Shown one piece after another: positions 51,617 through 62,461 of a DNA stretch of 64,000 bases. Each line of letters opens with the position of its first letter. Within the stretch, counting starts at the first letter, position 1. The position numbers were made by a program, and so were the translations under genes. This stretch comes from Bathynomus jamesi. Taxonomy: Eukaryota > Arthropoda > Malacostraca > Isopoda > Cirolanidae. The stretch lies in contig JAJOZX010001570.1 in the NCBI GenBank assembly GCA_023014485.1, positions 487,501-551,500 of the forward strand, read 5' to 3'. The notes beneath the pieces were generated by a model. That model saw only the letters and a program-made list of their open reading frames with translations, did no database searches and had not been told where the DNA came from.

Positions 51617-53992
51617 CAGTCATTCTCAACGGGGGCGATATCGCCCCCAAGGGGGCGAAAGTTGAGCTGAGAGGGGCGATAGATTGTCACATACAAATGG
51701 ATTTTTCTTAAAAAAAATAATTATCTTTCTATAAACATTATTCGCAAATTAAAATATACAAATTTGTATTTTAATAAACTTATTTATTCCAAATTCATGT
51801 CCCTTCGTCTGTTTGACATAAACATGTTTTAAACATGTTGCGTTTTGTATACGGGTAGCGGCAGCTGCTTAGCTTAGCCTTAGCGTCTGGCGTGACTGGT
51901 GTCTGGCAGTCTTTGAACAGCAATTGTAGCGGGTGGGTGTTACTTAATTCTCATGGTGATATTCTGAGGTTTAATGGTGTTGGTGGTGTGATAATGGTGT
52001 TTAATGGTGGTGTGATAATAATTGAATGACCTACGTTCAAAGTGAACAAAGCATTACTTGTTTATTATATTTTCATATCCTTCCCATCATTAATCATGGC
52101 TGCTGAAAAGAAGTAGTGTAGACAGTATCTGGAGGAGTATTTGTCTTATGGCTTTGTTGAAAGCCCATTTGATCGAAGACAGCCTATGTAGCTTATATGT
52201 AACAGCTCATTTTCAAATGAAGCTATGAAGCCATCAAGACTTTTAGAGCATTTAAAAAGAAAACATCCTGATAAAATGGACAAACCCAGTGATTATTTAA
52301 AAAATTTGAAAAAGAATTTTGAACAACGAAAAACTCTTCCTTCTTTATTTAGAAAAAGTACACAAACAAATGCAAATGGAATGATTGCGTCTTATGAAAT
52401 TGCACAAATCATTGCAAAAACTGGAAGTGCGCATACGTTGCTGAAAATATTATACGGCCTGCCTTTGAAATTCTCATGAAAACTGTGTTGCATCAAGATT
52501 CATCAAGTGTTTTAAAAGCATTACCATTGAGCAATGATTCGATTCGGAGAAGAATTGATGAAATGTCATCTGATGTAGAAACCCAGCTAGTTGAAAAAAT
52601 AAAAAGCAGAAAATTCTCAATTCAAATTGATGAATCAACGGTTAGTGATAGTAGAGCTATTGTTATGGCATACGTCCGTTTTATAGATGAAGACTGCAAA
52701 CTGTGTGAAGAAATGTTGTTCGTAAAATCTTTGGAAACCGACACAACTGGATCATCCATTTTTGAGGCTTTGAGATCTTGGTTTGATGAAAAACGAGTAC
52801 CCTTTGAAAACTTAGTATCCTGCGCAACTGATGGCGCTCCATCCATGGTGGGAAAACATAAGGGATTTATTGCCCACTTAAAAAATGTATGTCCTTCGAT
52901 TCTTACAGTGCATTGTATCATACACCGCCATCATTTAGTGGCCAAAAATATTAGTCCAGTTCTTCATGAATCATTGGCAATAGTTATTAAAACAGTTAAT
53001 AAAATTAAATCTCACAGCAAGTATGACCGACTTTTTCGGAAGTTTTGCAGTGATAACGAAGAGCAGCACATTAGACTTATTTTGCACACAGAAGTTCGAT
53101 GGCTTTCAAAAGGAAACTGCCTAGCCAGATTTGTAAGCCTATTTGATACAATAGTTAGTTTCTTGGAAAGTGAAGGGGAGGTAGATTTGGCAGAGGAAAT
53201 AAAGACTTACAAATGTGACATCTACTTTTTGGCTTGGATTTTTCGAAAGCTCAATGAAGTTTCACTTCAGCTTCAAGGCAAATTATGTACGTTGCTAGAC
53301 TGTAAACGTGTTCTGAAAGCTTTTACTGAAAAATTAGGTATTTTTCGAACCAGTTTACAGAAGAAGCACTTCAACAGCATGCCCGAATTAACAGAAATAA
53401 TTGGACATCTCTCAGATCAAGCTCTTAAAAATTACGCAGAATATTTATTGTCATTGAAAGAAGAACTGAATAGCCGATTTTCAGATTTATTTTCTTTTGA
53501 AGTCAAGCCATGGATGCTGGATCCTTTTGACTGTGATATAGAATCTGTCAGTGAAAACATCCAAGAGGAACTTATTGAACTAAAATGCAATGATGAATGC
53601 AAATACAAATTTGAAAAAGCTGGAATGACTGAATTGTGGCTTTCAAATACAACTAAACAGCTCTATCCAAACATGTGGTCTGAAATGGCTAAAGTACTGT
53701 TGTGCTTTCCAACTTCATATTTGGTTGAATGTGGCTTTAATGCAGTCAATAAAATATTGACAAAGGAAAGAAGTAGAACTGATATATGCATGCGAGGAGA
53801 CATAAGACTAAAACTCACAAATATCAATCCAAATATTGAGAATCTAGCAGCAAAGCATCAAGCACAAGAGTCACATTGAATAAACAACGTAAGTAAAATG
53901 TAATTTTAGTTTCATTAAGAATTTTTTGGGGGACGATTGCTTTAAAAAATAACCAAAAGGGGGCGATAGGGAAAAAAAGGTTGAGAACCCCT
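51617..53992 (+). mobile_element. hAT element of the SCAND3/ZBED type, near complete
   Basis: The left end is CAGTCATTCTCAACGGGGGC. The complement of the right end is AGGGGTTCTCAACC followed by CCCTATCGCCCCC. GGGGGCGAT repeats occur at both ends. Direct repeats GACCTAGT (51609-51616) and GACCTAGA (53993-54000) give an 8-bp duplication with one mismatch. Length 2.38 kb. Confidence 0.85.
52096..53879 (+). pseudogene. hAT transposase, SCAND3/FAM200-like, three disruptions
   Basis: ATG 52096 opens MAAEKK, then TAG; a second TAG lies near 52189. From 52225, MKPSRLLEHLKRKHPDKMDK is the BED-type zinc-finger end, then YEIAQIIAKTGSAHT. One frameshift near 52440 leads into 52476-53879, intact for 467 residues. 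It has SIQIDESTVSDSRAIV (first acidic residue), LVSCATDGAPSMVGKHKGF and TVHCIIHRHHLVAKN (second Asp region), RWLSKGNCLARFVSLF, and the hATC end PTSYLVECGFNAVNKILTKE. The catalytic and dimerisation parts look intact, so disruption is confined to the N-terminus. Confidence 0.9.
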
Positions 53993-54000
53993 GACCTAGA

Positions 54001-54678
54001 TTATAACATTATTTTAAACAATTTCGAGAAGGCAACCACGTCACATGGAACTGGTTGATGTTCTTCAGGATTAGATTGAGTGAGTGAGGGTGACTGGCCA
54101 TTACGTCGTCTAGCATTGGTCGTTGGTTGTATATAGGTAGAGACGCCACAAAATTGAATTCCTCTGCACACAATTAATTTTTGCTGTAAAATCATGTTTT
54201 TATTTATATAGTAAAGCTGTAATTGAGAAGCATAAACAGCTGTGGATGTTATTTGCTTTTATACTTATGTATTAAATTCGCACATATTTTGCTGTTTGTA
54301 ATCGATTTGGTAAATATGGTGGATTTTATAATTCCTAATTGTGTGCAAACATTCACGCATTTTTTAACGCAACTTTCTTAGAGCTGTACCTATCTGCTGT
54401 ACCTATTTTCTCTCTTACGGCTTTTCTTTAGCTGCTACTCTTTCGAAGTCGTCCTTATGCCATCTCCTTGAGCTCTCTTCACTTTACCTCTAGGTATATG
54501 TAACAATGTGCTGTATTTCATACGCTTGTCAACTGTGTATTTGTTCACTTCAGTATGCAAGATTAAAGAATAGGTACATATTTTTTTTTTGTCATTGGCT
54601 TATTAATCTCTGAAATAGATTTGCTTGCCCCCCCTGATATAAATCCTGGATCCAGGCTTATATAAGTATATAATTTTT
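54001..54678. other. No gene recognised
   Basis: AT-rich flank of the hAT, possibly the right half of an older element (see 51370-54658). A 64-residue minus frame here has no known domain. Confidence 0.4.
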
Positions 54679-54691
54679 AATAGCAAATGTG
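54679..54691 (+). repeat. Target-site duplication AATAGCAAATGTG, left copy
   Basis: Identical to 58661-58673. It brackets the I-type LINE and gives its exact borders. Confidence 0.9.
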
Positions 54692-54883
54692 AATGAATGA
54701 ATGAATAGCAGTGCTTCACCGGCGCTTCAACAACTAAGGTCATATCGCGCCGAAACTAAAGTAGAGAGAGAGCTCAAGGAGATGGCATAAGGACGACCTC
54801 GAAAGAGTAGCAGCTAAAGAAAAGCCGTAAGAGAAAATTAAAGGCACTATGAACGGCAGAGGGAGGAAGAAATTACACCCTAG

Positions 54884-55460
54884 TCATATTAAATAGAGAG
54901 CAGAAGGCCAGTTTGACGGAGAAAGGAGAAAAGTGTGTCCTTTGGTACGGACTTGAAGTCGCCCAACAATAAAGAGTGGAGCCTGAAAGGTAAAGAGAGA
55001 GGAACTGGGAGCGAGCGACGGCAAAAGCAGGACAAACCAAGAGTAAATGTGAAGCGGACAGAGGAATGCCGCAAGGGCCGGAGCGGGGGCAACACCCCCT
55101 GTCATAAGATGCCCATGCGTGAGACGAGTGTGACCAATGCGCAGGCGCATCAGAGCGGTCTCGAAACGTCGATCACGCTGACAGGAGGAAGGCCACTGAC
55201 GAATCGTGGGCTTCAAAGCCCTCAAGAAATTCCCGGATACGTCCTCCAACTGGTGCTGCCGCCACCGAAGGAGTGCATCCCAGAAAACCCACGTGAAATC
55301 CGACGCAGGGAGAGGTATGTTAAGGTCGAAAGGCAGGGAGGAAGGACAACTCCCTCGCGGCAGCGTACGCGCGTTCGTTGCCCGGAACACCAATGTGGGA
55401 AGGTACCCAACAAAAGGCGACTATCTAGCGGCGGGCTTCACAGACCGTGCGACGGGCCTG
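54884..55460 (-). pseudogene. I-type LINE C-terminal tail after RNase H
   Basis: Minus frame: WRQHQLEDVSGNFLRALKPT, RRFETALMRLRIGHTRLTHG and HLMTGGVAPAPALAA. This is the conserved tail of RNase-H-containing I-type LINEs (ETALxRLRIGHTRLTHGxLM). Upstream, from about 55460 to 55870, the coding jumps out of the endonuclease domain, so the reverse transcriptase has been excised. Confidence 0.75.
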
Positions 55461-55859
55461 AGCCCGTACACGTTTGAAAGTTATTGAATTTGCAAGGGAT
55501 GGATTTCGCTGAGGACAGCAAAAAGCCGACCTTAACTCGAACTGCCAGCGCGCATGTCGGGGTTCACCATGGAACCGGAGAGAGAGAGGTGCGGGAAAAT
55601 GTTGATTTGGGAATGGAGGACAGAGCGGCACAAATGATCTGATCGGTGAGGTAGTTGGAGGAAGCATTGACCGTCGGGAAGTTGCTCAAAACTGCATAGG
55701 TTTGACTTTCAGAGCGGAAAAGATGCCAGTCAGTTTTAGTGAGAGACCATCGGATCGGAAGAGCGGAGGAGCCGAGAGTCCGGGGCGTACGGAGGAGGAG
55801 GGGGAAATGGTCACTACTGTAAAGGTCTGGAGTGACAGACCAAGAGAAATCAAGGAAGG

Positions 55860-56418
55860 CGGAAGGAGAAGTAAATGAAAGATCTATGGAGGAAAACTAG
55901 GGGTCTGGAGGTGAAAAGCTGTGGAATAGCCGGTGTTGAGAAGACAGACAGAAGAAGTTGAGAGAAGCGAGACCACACCGCCACTCTGCTGATTGGTGAT
56001 AGTATCACTCCACAGAGGATGGCGTGCGTTGAAGTCTCCCAGGAGGAGGAAAGTGGGAGGAAGCTGCAAGAGGAGAGCAGAAAGATCGTTAAGAGAAAGT
56101 TCCTGTGACGAGGGGGATATATAGAGAATAAACTGAATATAAACGGTCAAGGAAAACCCGGGCCGCTACAGCCTGGAGAGGGGAAGAGGAGTAGACGGCA
56201 CGTCAGATCGGACGAAAACGGCTGTACCCCGACGGGGGCTGCATCGGACGGAAAGGGAGAGATACGAAGAAAACCTCCGGAGAGGGCGCAAGGGGCGAAC
56301 CCCAAGTTGGGTCTCCTGAAGGCAGACACACTGGATGAAAATCCTGGATAAGGAAAAGGAAGTCCTCCCAATTAGGGAGAAGGCCTCGGCAATTCCATTG
56401 AAGGATAGCTGTCATCAA
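55860..56418 (-). pseudogene. I-type LINE APE endonuclease domain
   Basis: Minus frames from ATG 56418: MMTAILQWNCRGLLPNWEDF (the LQWNCRG start of the endonuclease), then after a shift VYIQFILYISPSSQ (56140) and LLLGDFNARHPLWSDTITN (catalytic GDFNARH, ~56040). TYHLS-type sequence follows toward 55880 and SDHFPLLL (SDH motif) near 55810. The domain is present in at least two frames. Confidence 0.8.
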
Positions 56419-57362
56419 GAGCGGGATACAGGGGGAGCGAGGTACGTAATCGGGCGAGACTTAGAAGTGTGACCAGAAGAACGAGCAGACGAAACTGGGG
56501 GTGCGGGTTAAGGAAGGGGTGGTCGAAGAACGAATGAAAGGAGATGGAGGGAGTTTGGTTTTCGGGGGGAGGTTGGGGAATGCGAGAATGGGGGGCACGA
56601 AGCAGAGCGAGGTGAATCCAATTTTTGAGGTGGGGGTGGAGGAGAGAGTGCTGGGGGCATCGGGAGGTCAAGGAGGGAGCGGGTGGAGGAGAAGGGGGTA
56701 CAAAGCGGGTCGGGGTGAGTCCGGTTTCCGGGGTGGAGGTGAAGAAGATGCCAAAGGCATCGGGAGGTCAAGGAGGGAGCGGGTCGGTGGAGGAGGAGAA
56801 AAAGGGTGGCTGTCAACTTGAACTTGAATTTCAGAGGACGCATGATCACCATCAGGAATGGAGGAGGGAAGAGGACGGTCACGAAGGGAAACGGGGGAAC
56901 TCGGAGGAGCCGGCAAAACGAGAGGGATCACTGGAGGCGGGAGAAAGAGAACTGGTCGAAGTGGGAGTGAAAGGAAGGGGAGACGGGGGAACTGAGCAAG
57001 GAAGCTTGGCAGAGGGCCCCAAATGCCGAGGACTGGCTGGCGATGTCAGCAATGGTTTAGGGAGGATGGGCAAGCGAACTAGATGCCACTGAGGTGGAGC
57101 AGATGGGGACAATGAAATGGGGAGTTCTGCGGGTATAGACGAATGGAGAAGAGAACAAGGGGGAAGACGACGACGCAAAGGTCGATATAGTGGACAGGAT
57201 AGGGGGACGGGCGGATGAGGTCTGGTCTTGGTCTGGCCTAGAACAAAAGATAAAGAAAAGGACGGTACAAAAGTGACCAAAGTTCGAGGCAAACGGGAGG
57301 TAGCAGGGAAGGAAGGACGCAGAGTCTGAGCGAAGGAAAGGCCGGGGCGAACGAACCGGGAT

Positions 57363-57950
57363 CTAACACGGGCGCTGGAAGCTGACCCTGTCAGATTCCC
57401 GGACTGACAGGACCTCACGCTGAAACAAATAGGTCGGACAGGAAGAGGCGGCGGCGGCGGCGTGGTCATATCCACAGTTGGCACAGCGGGGAGGATTGGA
57501 ACAGGAGGAACAAAGCGTCGGAGACGCGCAATTGACGCAAATACCAGAGGCACTTCGACGCGTCTTACTGACGTGTCCGAATCTCTGGCATGTAAAACAC
57601 CGACGTTGTCTAGGGATATAGCGGCGGGACCTGAAATCGGAGATAACCGGTCCTAATTTTCTCGGGTAACTGAGAAATGGCAAGTCAAGATCAATAAAGG
57701 GGATGGAACCCTTGCCTCCTGGACCATACGTGGGGGGGGGGGGGTGAACACGAGTCGCCTTCTGAGAAGATCCGATTCTGAGTATTCCAAAAGACGTGGG
57801 GCCGTGGACTACACCCGTACAAATGTTAAAGGAAGAGTGGGGGAGGCAGTCCAGGGGAGCAGAAGCCAGGGTCAAGAGGGACGAACCTTTCTGGTACTGG
57901 GCCTTGGAAGAGACTTCCACAACAAGAGAGCCATCGTTCTGGGGCCACAT
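57363..57950 (-). pseudogene. I-type LINE ORF1 (Gag-like) with CCHC zinc knuckles
   Basis: Minus frame of 195 residues. GSLVVEVSSKAQYQKGSSLL is the RNA-binding fold typical of I/jockey ORF1 proteins. Then come RRCFTCQRFGHVSKTRR, GICVNCASPTLCSSCSNPPR and CANCGYDHAAAAASSCPTY. The Cys spacing (CxxCxxFGH, CxxC, CxxC) is that of a zinc-knuckle cluster that coats element RNA. The N-terminal part (58050-58640) and a long Pro/Ser-rich tail (57353-56400) lie in shifted frames. Confidence 0.75.
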
Positions 57951-58660
57951 CTGTCGGGAATCGCCACAACGGGAAGCGAAATCATCATACTGTAGACCTC
58001 TAAAACGTTCCGCTGTAAGAGGGGAGGAGAGGCGGAAGAAATGAGGATCAGAAATCGAGGGAAGTCAGGCAGTCATCGGCACCTACGAAGGGATCAGGAC
58101 ACTTGCGGGAACAAGACTTGCGAGAATTCTTAGATCGAGAAGAACGCTAGTGTTCCGCAGCCAGAAGGGGGGGTCGACTCCCTCAAGAGGGCCTGGTTGC
58201 CTACCACCCGTGCGCTAAGAGAAGTGAATCCATGAGCAAAAAAGGATAAAGGAAACTGACCCAGGGGACGCGAAAAACTGCCTGCCGGTAAGAAAGGGAG
58301 GCCGAGCGCAAACCGCAGGAGGGGTACCTCGTCCCCAGGGGGATACACCGTCGGTTTAAAAACGGAACCCCGTGATGCGAAAGTTTGCCCCCAACGGCGC
58401 AATGACCCCAGCTCCCAAATCCCACTGTCCCGCTCACCCAACACGGTGACGCCCAAAAAGCGCCACCTCCAGAGGACAGCTCTGGAGGCCCGTACTGGTA
58501 GCCAAAGACCTTGGTGGCTCTTAGTCCGGTCCTCCCAGTAGCCTGTCCAACATGGGTGACCTTTCCGGGGGCTGATTCCCCGCCGATGTAGCCCACTGGG
58601 TCAGAACACGGAAGCCCCCCTACCGCAAGGTGGCCACCCCAGTGAGTGAGTGAGTGAGTG

Positions 58661-58673
58661 AATAGCAAATGTG
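58661..58673 (+). repeat. Target-site duplication AATAGCAAATGTG, right copy
   Basis: Partner of 54679-54691, identical over 13 bp. Confidence 0.9.
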
Positions 58674-59219
58674 GAAAGAAATTATTCCTCCCCCTCCATC
58701 CCAAAGAAACCCAAGTCTTGGCAATCCTGGTATTTGGTGGTAAAAAAAAAAATGAGCTACACCCAACAAATATTCCATTCTTTGATCACGAGTCTTTATA
58801 TTCCACCTACAGTTAGCGCACACACACACTGGTGTAAAATGCTGCAGCACCAGTAGGTCCGACGGAGAAGTTTGTAATAGTTGCGTCGATAACTGATGCA
58901 GCTGCGACAGTAAATTTGCCACGTGCAACTAGTCCGACGGCCCATTTGATGGTAAATATTTTATGGAAATTGTAGTTAGACCTATATTAAATGCTTTAAT
59001 TGGAAGTCTCCTGCATGCTATGTTCCTGCAACGGCATGTAGCAGACTTTCCTTTTTTTAGTCCTTTCTTTATTGGGGAAAACTGTTGCACGAAACCTTTC
59101 TCTTGTATGCAGTTATTACCCTCAAGCACTTACAACGGGCAAAGAAACAGACATTACATTTATACATTTATTGTACAATTTTTAAAGTTCAGTACAGTGC
59201 TTGGAACATATACAGTACA
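58674..59219. other. No gene recognised
   Basis: Mixed sequence. GTCCGACGG occurs twice (near 58857 and 58931). No frame is supported. Confidence 0.4.
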
Positions 59220-59894
59220 CAGGGTGTCCCAGAATTAACTATTTCAATGAAATCGGACAAATTTTTTAAAAACACTTATTTATGTTTATCATGTTTAATG
59301 TGTTAAAAATTTGTTTCTAAATTTTTTTCATAGTTTTATTTTCACTCTTTCAGAACCCTATTAATAATGAATACACAAGAACGCATCTTTGTTGCAACAT
59401 CCCGTATCAAAGCCTTTTTCATCAGTGTCGAACGCGATTCTATGAACTGTTGTCTTGGATATGTCGAGTCTTCGACCGGCCTCCCTAACCGAACTTGTTG
59501 GTTCATCCTCAAACAATTGTCGTACCTGTTCGGTACCGTTACGTGCTGTCCTTGGGCGTCCTCTTCCCACCTCGTCGTCTACGGATCCAGTTCTTTTAAA
59601 TTTGTTCACAAGTTCACGAATCGCTTTGTCTGTAGGACCGGTTCTGTGGAATCTTCTTGTAAATTTTTCTCCGATTTCATTACATTGCATTCCTTTGATA
59701 CGGGGTTACAACAAAGATGCGTTCCCGTGCATTCATTATTAATAGGGTTCTGAAAGAGAATGAAAATAAAACTGAAAAAATTATGAAAATAAAATTATGA
59801 AAGAAATTTATACATTTTTCACACATTAAACAAACAAAAGTTTTTTAAAAATTTGTCCGATTTCACTGAAATAGTTAATTCTGGGACACCCTGT
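59220..59894 (-). mobile_element. Mariner-type element rebuilt from two inverted 5' ends
   Basis: Ends CAGGGTGTCCCAGAATTAAC are inverted, and similarity continues inward for about 190 bp on each side. It covers CAGAACCCTATTAATAATGA, the start codon region and ACGCATCTTTGTTG. A normal element has only short inverted ends, so the 3' end here has been replaced by an inverted copy of the 5' end including coding sequence. The right flank is TA. Confidence 0.8.
59430..59690 (-). pseudogene. Mariner-type transposase N-terminal HTH fragment
   Basis: Minus frame: FTRRFHRTGPTDKAIRELVN, KFKRTGSVDDEVGRGRPRT and EPTSSVREAGRRLDISKTTV then HRI. This is the paired HTH of the same family as 7842-8451. After HRI the frame runs into the inverted 5'-end copy, so there is no catalytic domain. 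Confidence 0.85.
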
Positions 59895-60097
59895 ATTATA
59901 TAAAACAAGAATTACTGAACGACGCGAGTGCATGAAATCTCAAAATATCAATTAGATTTTCACAGAATACCTCTCCCGTCCCTCGCTCGAAAATGATTCA
60001 CAAAAAATTAGTCTCAAACAAGCAACGAACGAAGCATGAAAGTACATTTCACTTCCGACTTTGAACCTTAAAGTTTGACGATTTCTAATCTCTATAG
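59895..60097. other. No gene recognised
   Basis: AT-rich; a 182-residue minus frame (59952-60500) spans this region but has no family signature and contains a MITE. Confidence 0.5.
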
Positions 60098-60146
60098 CAG
60101 GGGTTCCCAAATTGGTGTTCCGCGGAACACAATTTGGGAACCCCTG
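60098..60146. mobile_element. 49-bp palindromic hAT mini-element
   Basis: The left half CAGGGGTTCCCAAATTGG meets its complement CAATTTGGGAACCCCTG around TGTTCCGCGGAACA. The whole element is a near-perfect palindrome. The 8-bp duplication CTCTATAG is perfect (60090-60097, 60147-60154). The CAGGGGTTC start is typical of hAT ends. It has no room for anything but the two ends. Confidence 0.9.
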
Positions 60147-60154
60147 CTCTATAG

Positions 60155-62308
60155 ATTCATAAATTGTTCCATACTTATGACTAATGTGGAAGTCATTCAG
60201 ATTGGAAACGACAGACTTCAAGCCTCCCGAAGAAAACGAAGTAGAGAATAGATATAAAAAAAAAAGTTTGAGACAATCTACACGTCTAATTATTATTATT
60301 ATTAGCGATCCCTCTATATAACAGGATTTCATGGAGAAAAATGTACAACCAAGTGGATTCCTATAGATATTACATTGCGACACTATGGAAAGCCGTTTAA
60401 TTCTCTCGAAATGATCACACATTAAGAGTAAAAAAAATATTTTTAATGAACCACGATTTGACGTTTTTGGACATTTCGTTGAACTACAAAAATACCACAA
60501 AAACTTGCATATATTGAGGGCAGACTTACAAAAATATCTTGTACGAGAATATATTTAATATAGTCTACAGTAAATCAGCGTCTAATCAGGATTTATGTAA
60601 CATTTATACAGAAAATTAAACAAGTCTACAGTGAAAGTATTACATGTAACAATCTATACCTGTACGAAGCACGTTTATTTTTTATGCGTAAGAAAACTTC
60701 GCTATATACACAAATAAGTACTCCAGTTGTACTTCATATGCAAAATAAAGCCTGAAGCAGTCAATCCAGATCAGAATTTAAGGGGGGGGGGGGGGGGGGG
60801 GGGACCTTCCACTAAAAGTAGTCAACTCCCGAACTGCATGTTTACACCATATTGTAAGGCATTTTAGGGGAATTGGCGTACATACATTAATGGTGATAAG
60901 TTAAAAGGGACTGACTGCATTTGACTTCATACATAGTTTTAAAACTGACTAAAGGACCTACGCTTTCCCAGTCAAATTGCGCCTTCTCTACCTTTTAATG
61001 TACTTCATATCTACTACTACACTGTTTTCAATGGAAGAAAATTCTTCTTTGATTTCTTCTGTTACAAGTTATACAAGATATTTTCCCTAAAGTTCCTACA
61101 AGTTCACACTACCATCTTGATAGGAAATGGTTCAAACTATTAAAAAAAATTTTTTAAATGCGTTTTGAAGTTACGCTAGAAAATACATTTATCTGAATTT
61201 AAAGTCACTCTTTGTACTTATTCTCTTAAATAAAAGAAATATGAACCTGAAATGTAAATATTGTCACGAAGGTTAGGAGAAATTCATTTATACGTTCTGT
61301 TGGATATGACGAATTTAAATCTTTGCACGTTCTGCCATATTTTAAAGCATTAGCTTCGAAAATTTATACAGGAATCCGATTAAAAAAATAAAAGTACCGA
61401 AACTCAGTACTAACAATTACGTTACATAATGAATTTCAAAGCCTTGAAACATTACTCTAGAAACGAGAAATTACAGATATAGTTACTAGTATATTTGTAA
61501 ATAGGAATGTGACCTCGAAATGATTATACGTTGAAATTTCCAGTGTGTGAACTATTTCTTAATTCCAAATCGGTGGCAATTTAATTTACCTTTGAATAAT
61601 CATCAAAGCCCGCATAATTAATAATAAAGGGTGTGTCTAAATCACATTTAAATACAGCCAATTTAACACTCTTTCGTGTTCTCTCCATGAAGAAAAGTTT
61701 GTGCATTTTATAGATGTAAATACTTTGAACAAGATTTAACACGCAAGATCGCAGCTCTATCTATAAATACTCTAGTATCATTCAGTCCTTAAATGCCCCT
61801 TTTCCTCTAATGTAGCCTCTAGTATTCTTGGTAAGTTCAGGAACCGTTTATATACCAATACCAAAGAGGAAGAACAAACTATCAAACCTCAGTAACGTCA
61901 AATATTTCATACAATAACAATTCCTTCTCGAAGTGTAGGTTAGTATAAAAAAATATTTTATTAAAAATTATAACTACAATAAATAAATTAAAAAATGGGA
62001 AAATATTTGGAAGGGAAAAAAAAAAATGACCATATAAAAACAGATTTCAGGAACAACTTACAACGAATACTTAAATTTAAGCTTTTAATTACGCAAATTT
62101 TGTTCATTCATCCTTATTTATATTCAAGAACAGCTCATTATCGTCAAAGTTTTGAAGGCACAAAATTCTCACTCAAGAGCTTTCTTTATTGTCGAAAAAT
62201 ACGTAACTAATTTATCAAAATGTTCACAAGAAATGCACGAAAATGTAATTTACCCCTTGGACTTATTTTTAGTAACACGAGTAAGTACAAAAACCGCTCT
62301 TCAGTATC
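60155..62308 (-). other. 3' flank / 3' UTR side of the FRRS1-like gene
   Basis: AT-rich and largely free of recognisable repeats, unlike most of the window. A run of 22 G lies at 60782-60803. On the minus strand an AATAAA signal lies at 62190-62185, about 120 bases after the stop codon, and is a plausible polyadenylation site. (TACA)n words lie near 62522-62545 in the last intron, outside this interval. Confidence 0.5.
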
Positions 62309-62461
62309 TCAGATATTTTCCCAAAAGGCAGGAAAATTCCACTCCTCGAACACCGATTCGAGATCCTCTCTCGTGACGACAACGAGCACTATAAGAAGTG
62401 CTGTAAAAAGCCAATTCAAAGGCAGGTAAAGAGCCAACATCAGCTTTCGGAAAACACCACC
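62309..62461 (-). CDS. FRRS1: FRRS1-like gene, last coding exon (transmembrane tail)
   Basis: The exon starts after TTTCTTTCAACAG (acceptor AG at 62463-62462) in phase 0. It encodes GGVFRKLMLALYLPLNWLFT, then ALLIVLVVVTREDLESVFEE and a short end WNFPAFWENI, with TGA at 62311-62309. A single hydrophobic segment (about residues 8-29) is the C-terminal membrane anchor expected in this family. The phase joins exactly with the preceding exon. No frame break is seen. I found this exon by splice-site and frame logic. Confidence 0.75.
   Translation of the reverse strand, partial: GGVFRKLMLALYLPLNWLFTALLIVLVVVTREDLESVFEEWNFPAFWENI

Larger units (their letters stand above)
51370..54658. mobile_element. 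Possible outer hAT-like element interrupted by the SCAND3-type hAT
   Basis: The left side CAGGCCCGGATTTAGGGGGG resembles the complement of the right side (CCAGGATTTATATCAGGGGG). TGTATAAG and TATATAAG lie at the outer edges. The interior, apart from the hAT at 51617-53992, is non-coding as far as I can tell. The ends are imperfect, so I hold this loosely. Confidence 0.4.
54692..58660 (-). mobile_element. I-type LINE, RT deleted, perfect 13-bp target duplication
   Basis: Bracketed by AATAGCAAATGTG on both sides. The 5' end (right) begins with five CACT units (TCACTCACTCAC), and the 3' end (left) finishes with four CATT units. The body is clearly more GC-rich than its surroundings. Minus-strand coding order is ORF1 with CCHC knuckles, APE endonuclease, then a jump to the end of an RNase-H-type tail. 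The length of 3.97 kb is well below the 5.5-6.5 kb of complete I-type elements, so RT and most of RNase H are gone. Long plus-strand frames here are antisense shadows. Confidence 0.85.

Noticed and set aside
54935..57092. Long plus-strand frames of up to 180 residues in the GC-rich block
   Set aside because: They are antisense to the minus-strand I-type LINE, have low-complexity Gly/Arg/Glu-rich translations and no domain; GC-rich DNA has few stop codons.
59952..60500. 182-residue minus-strand frame as a gene
   Set aside because: No recognisable domain, AT-biased, contains the 49-bp hAT palindrome and lacks supporting splice or family evidence.
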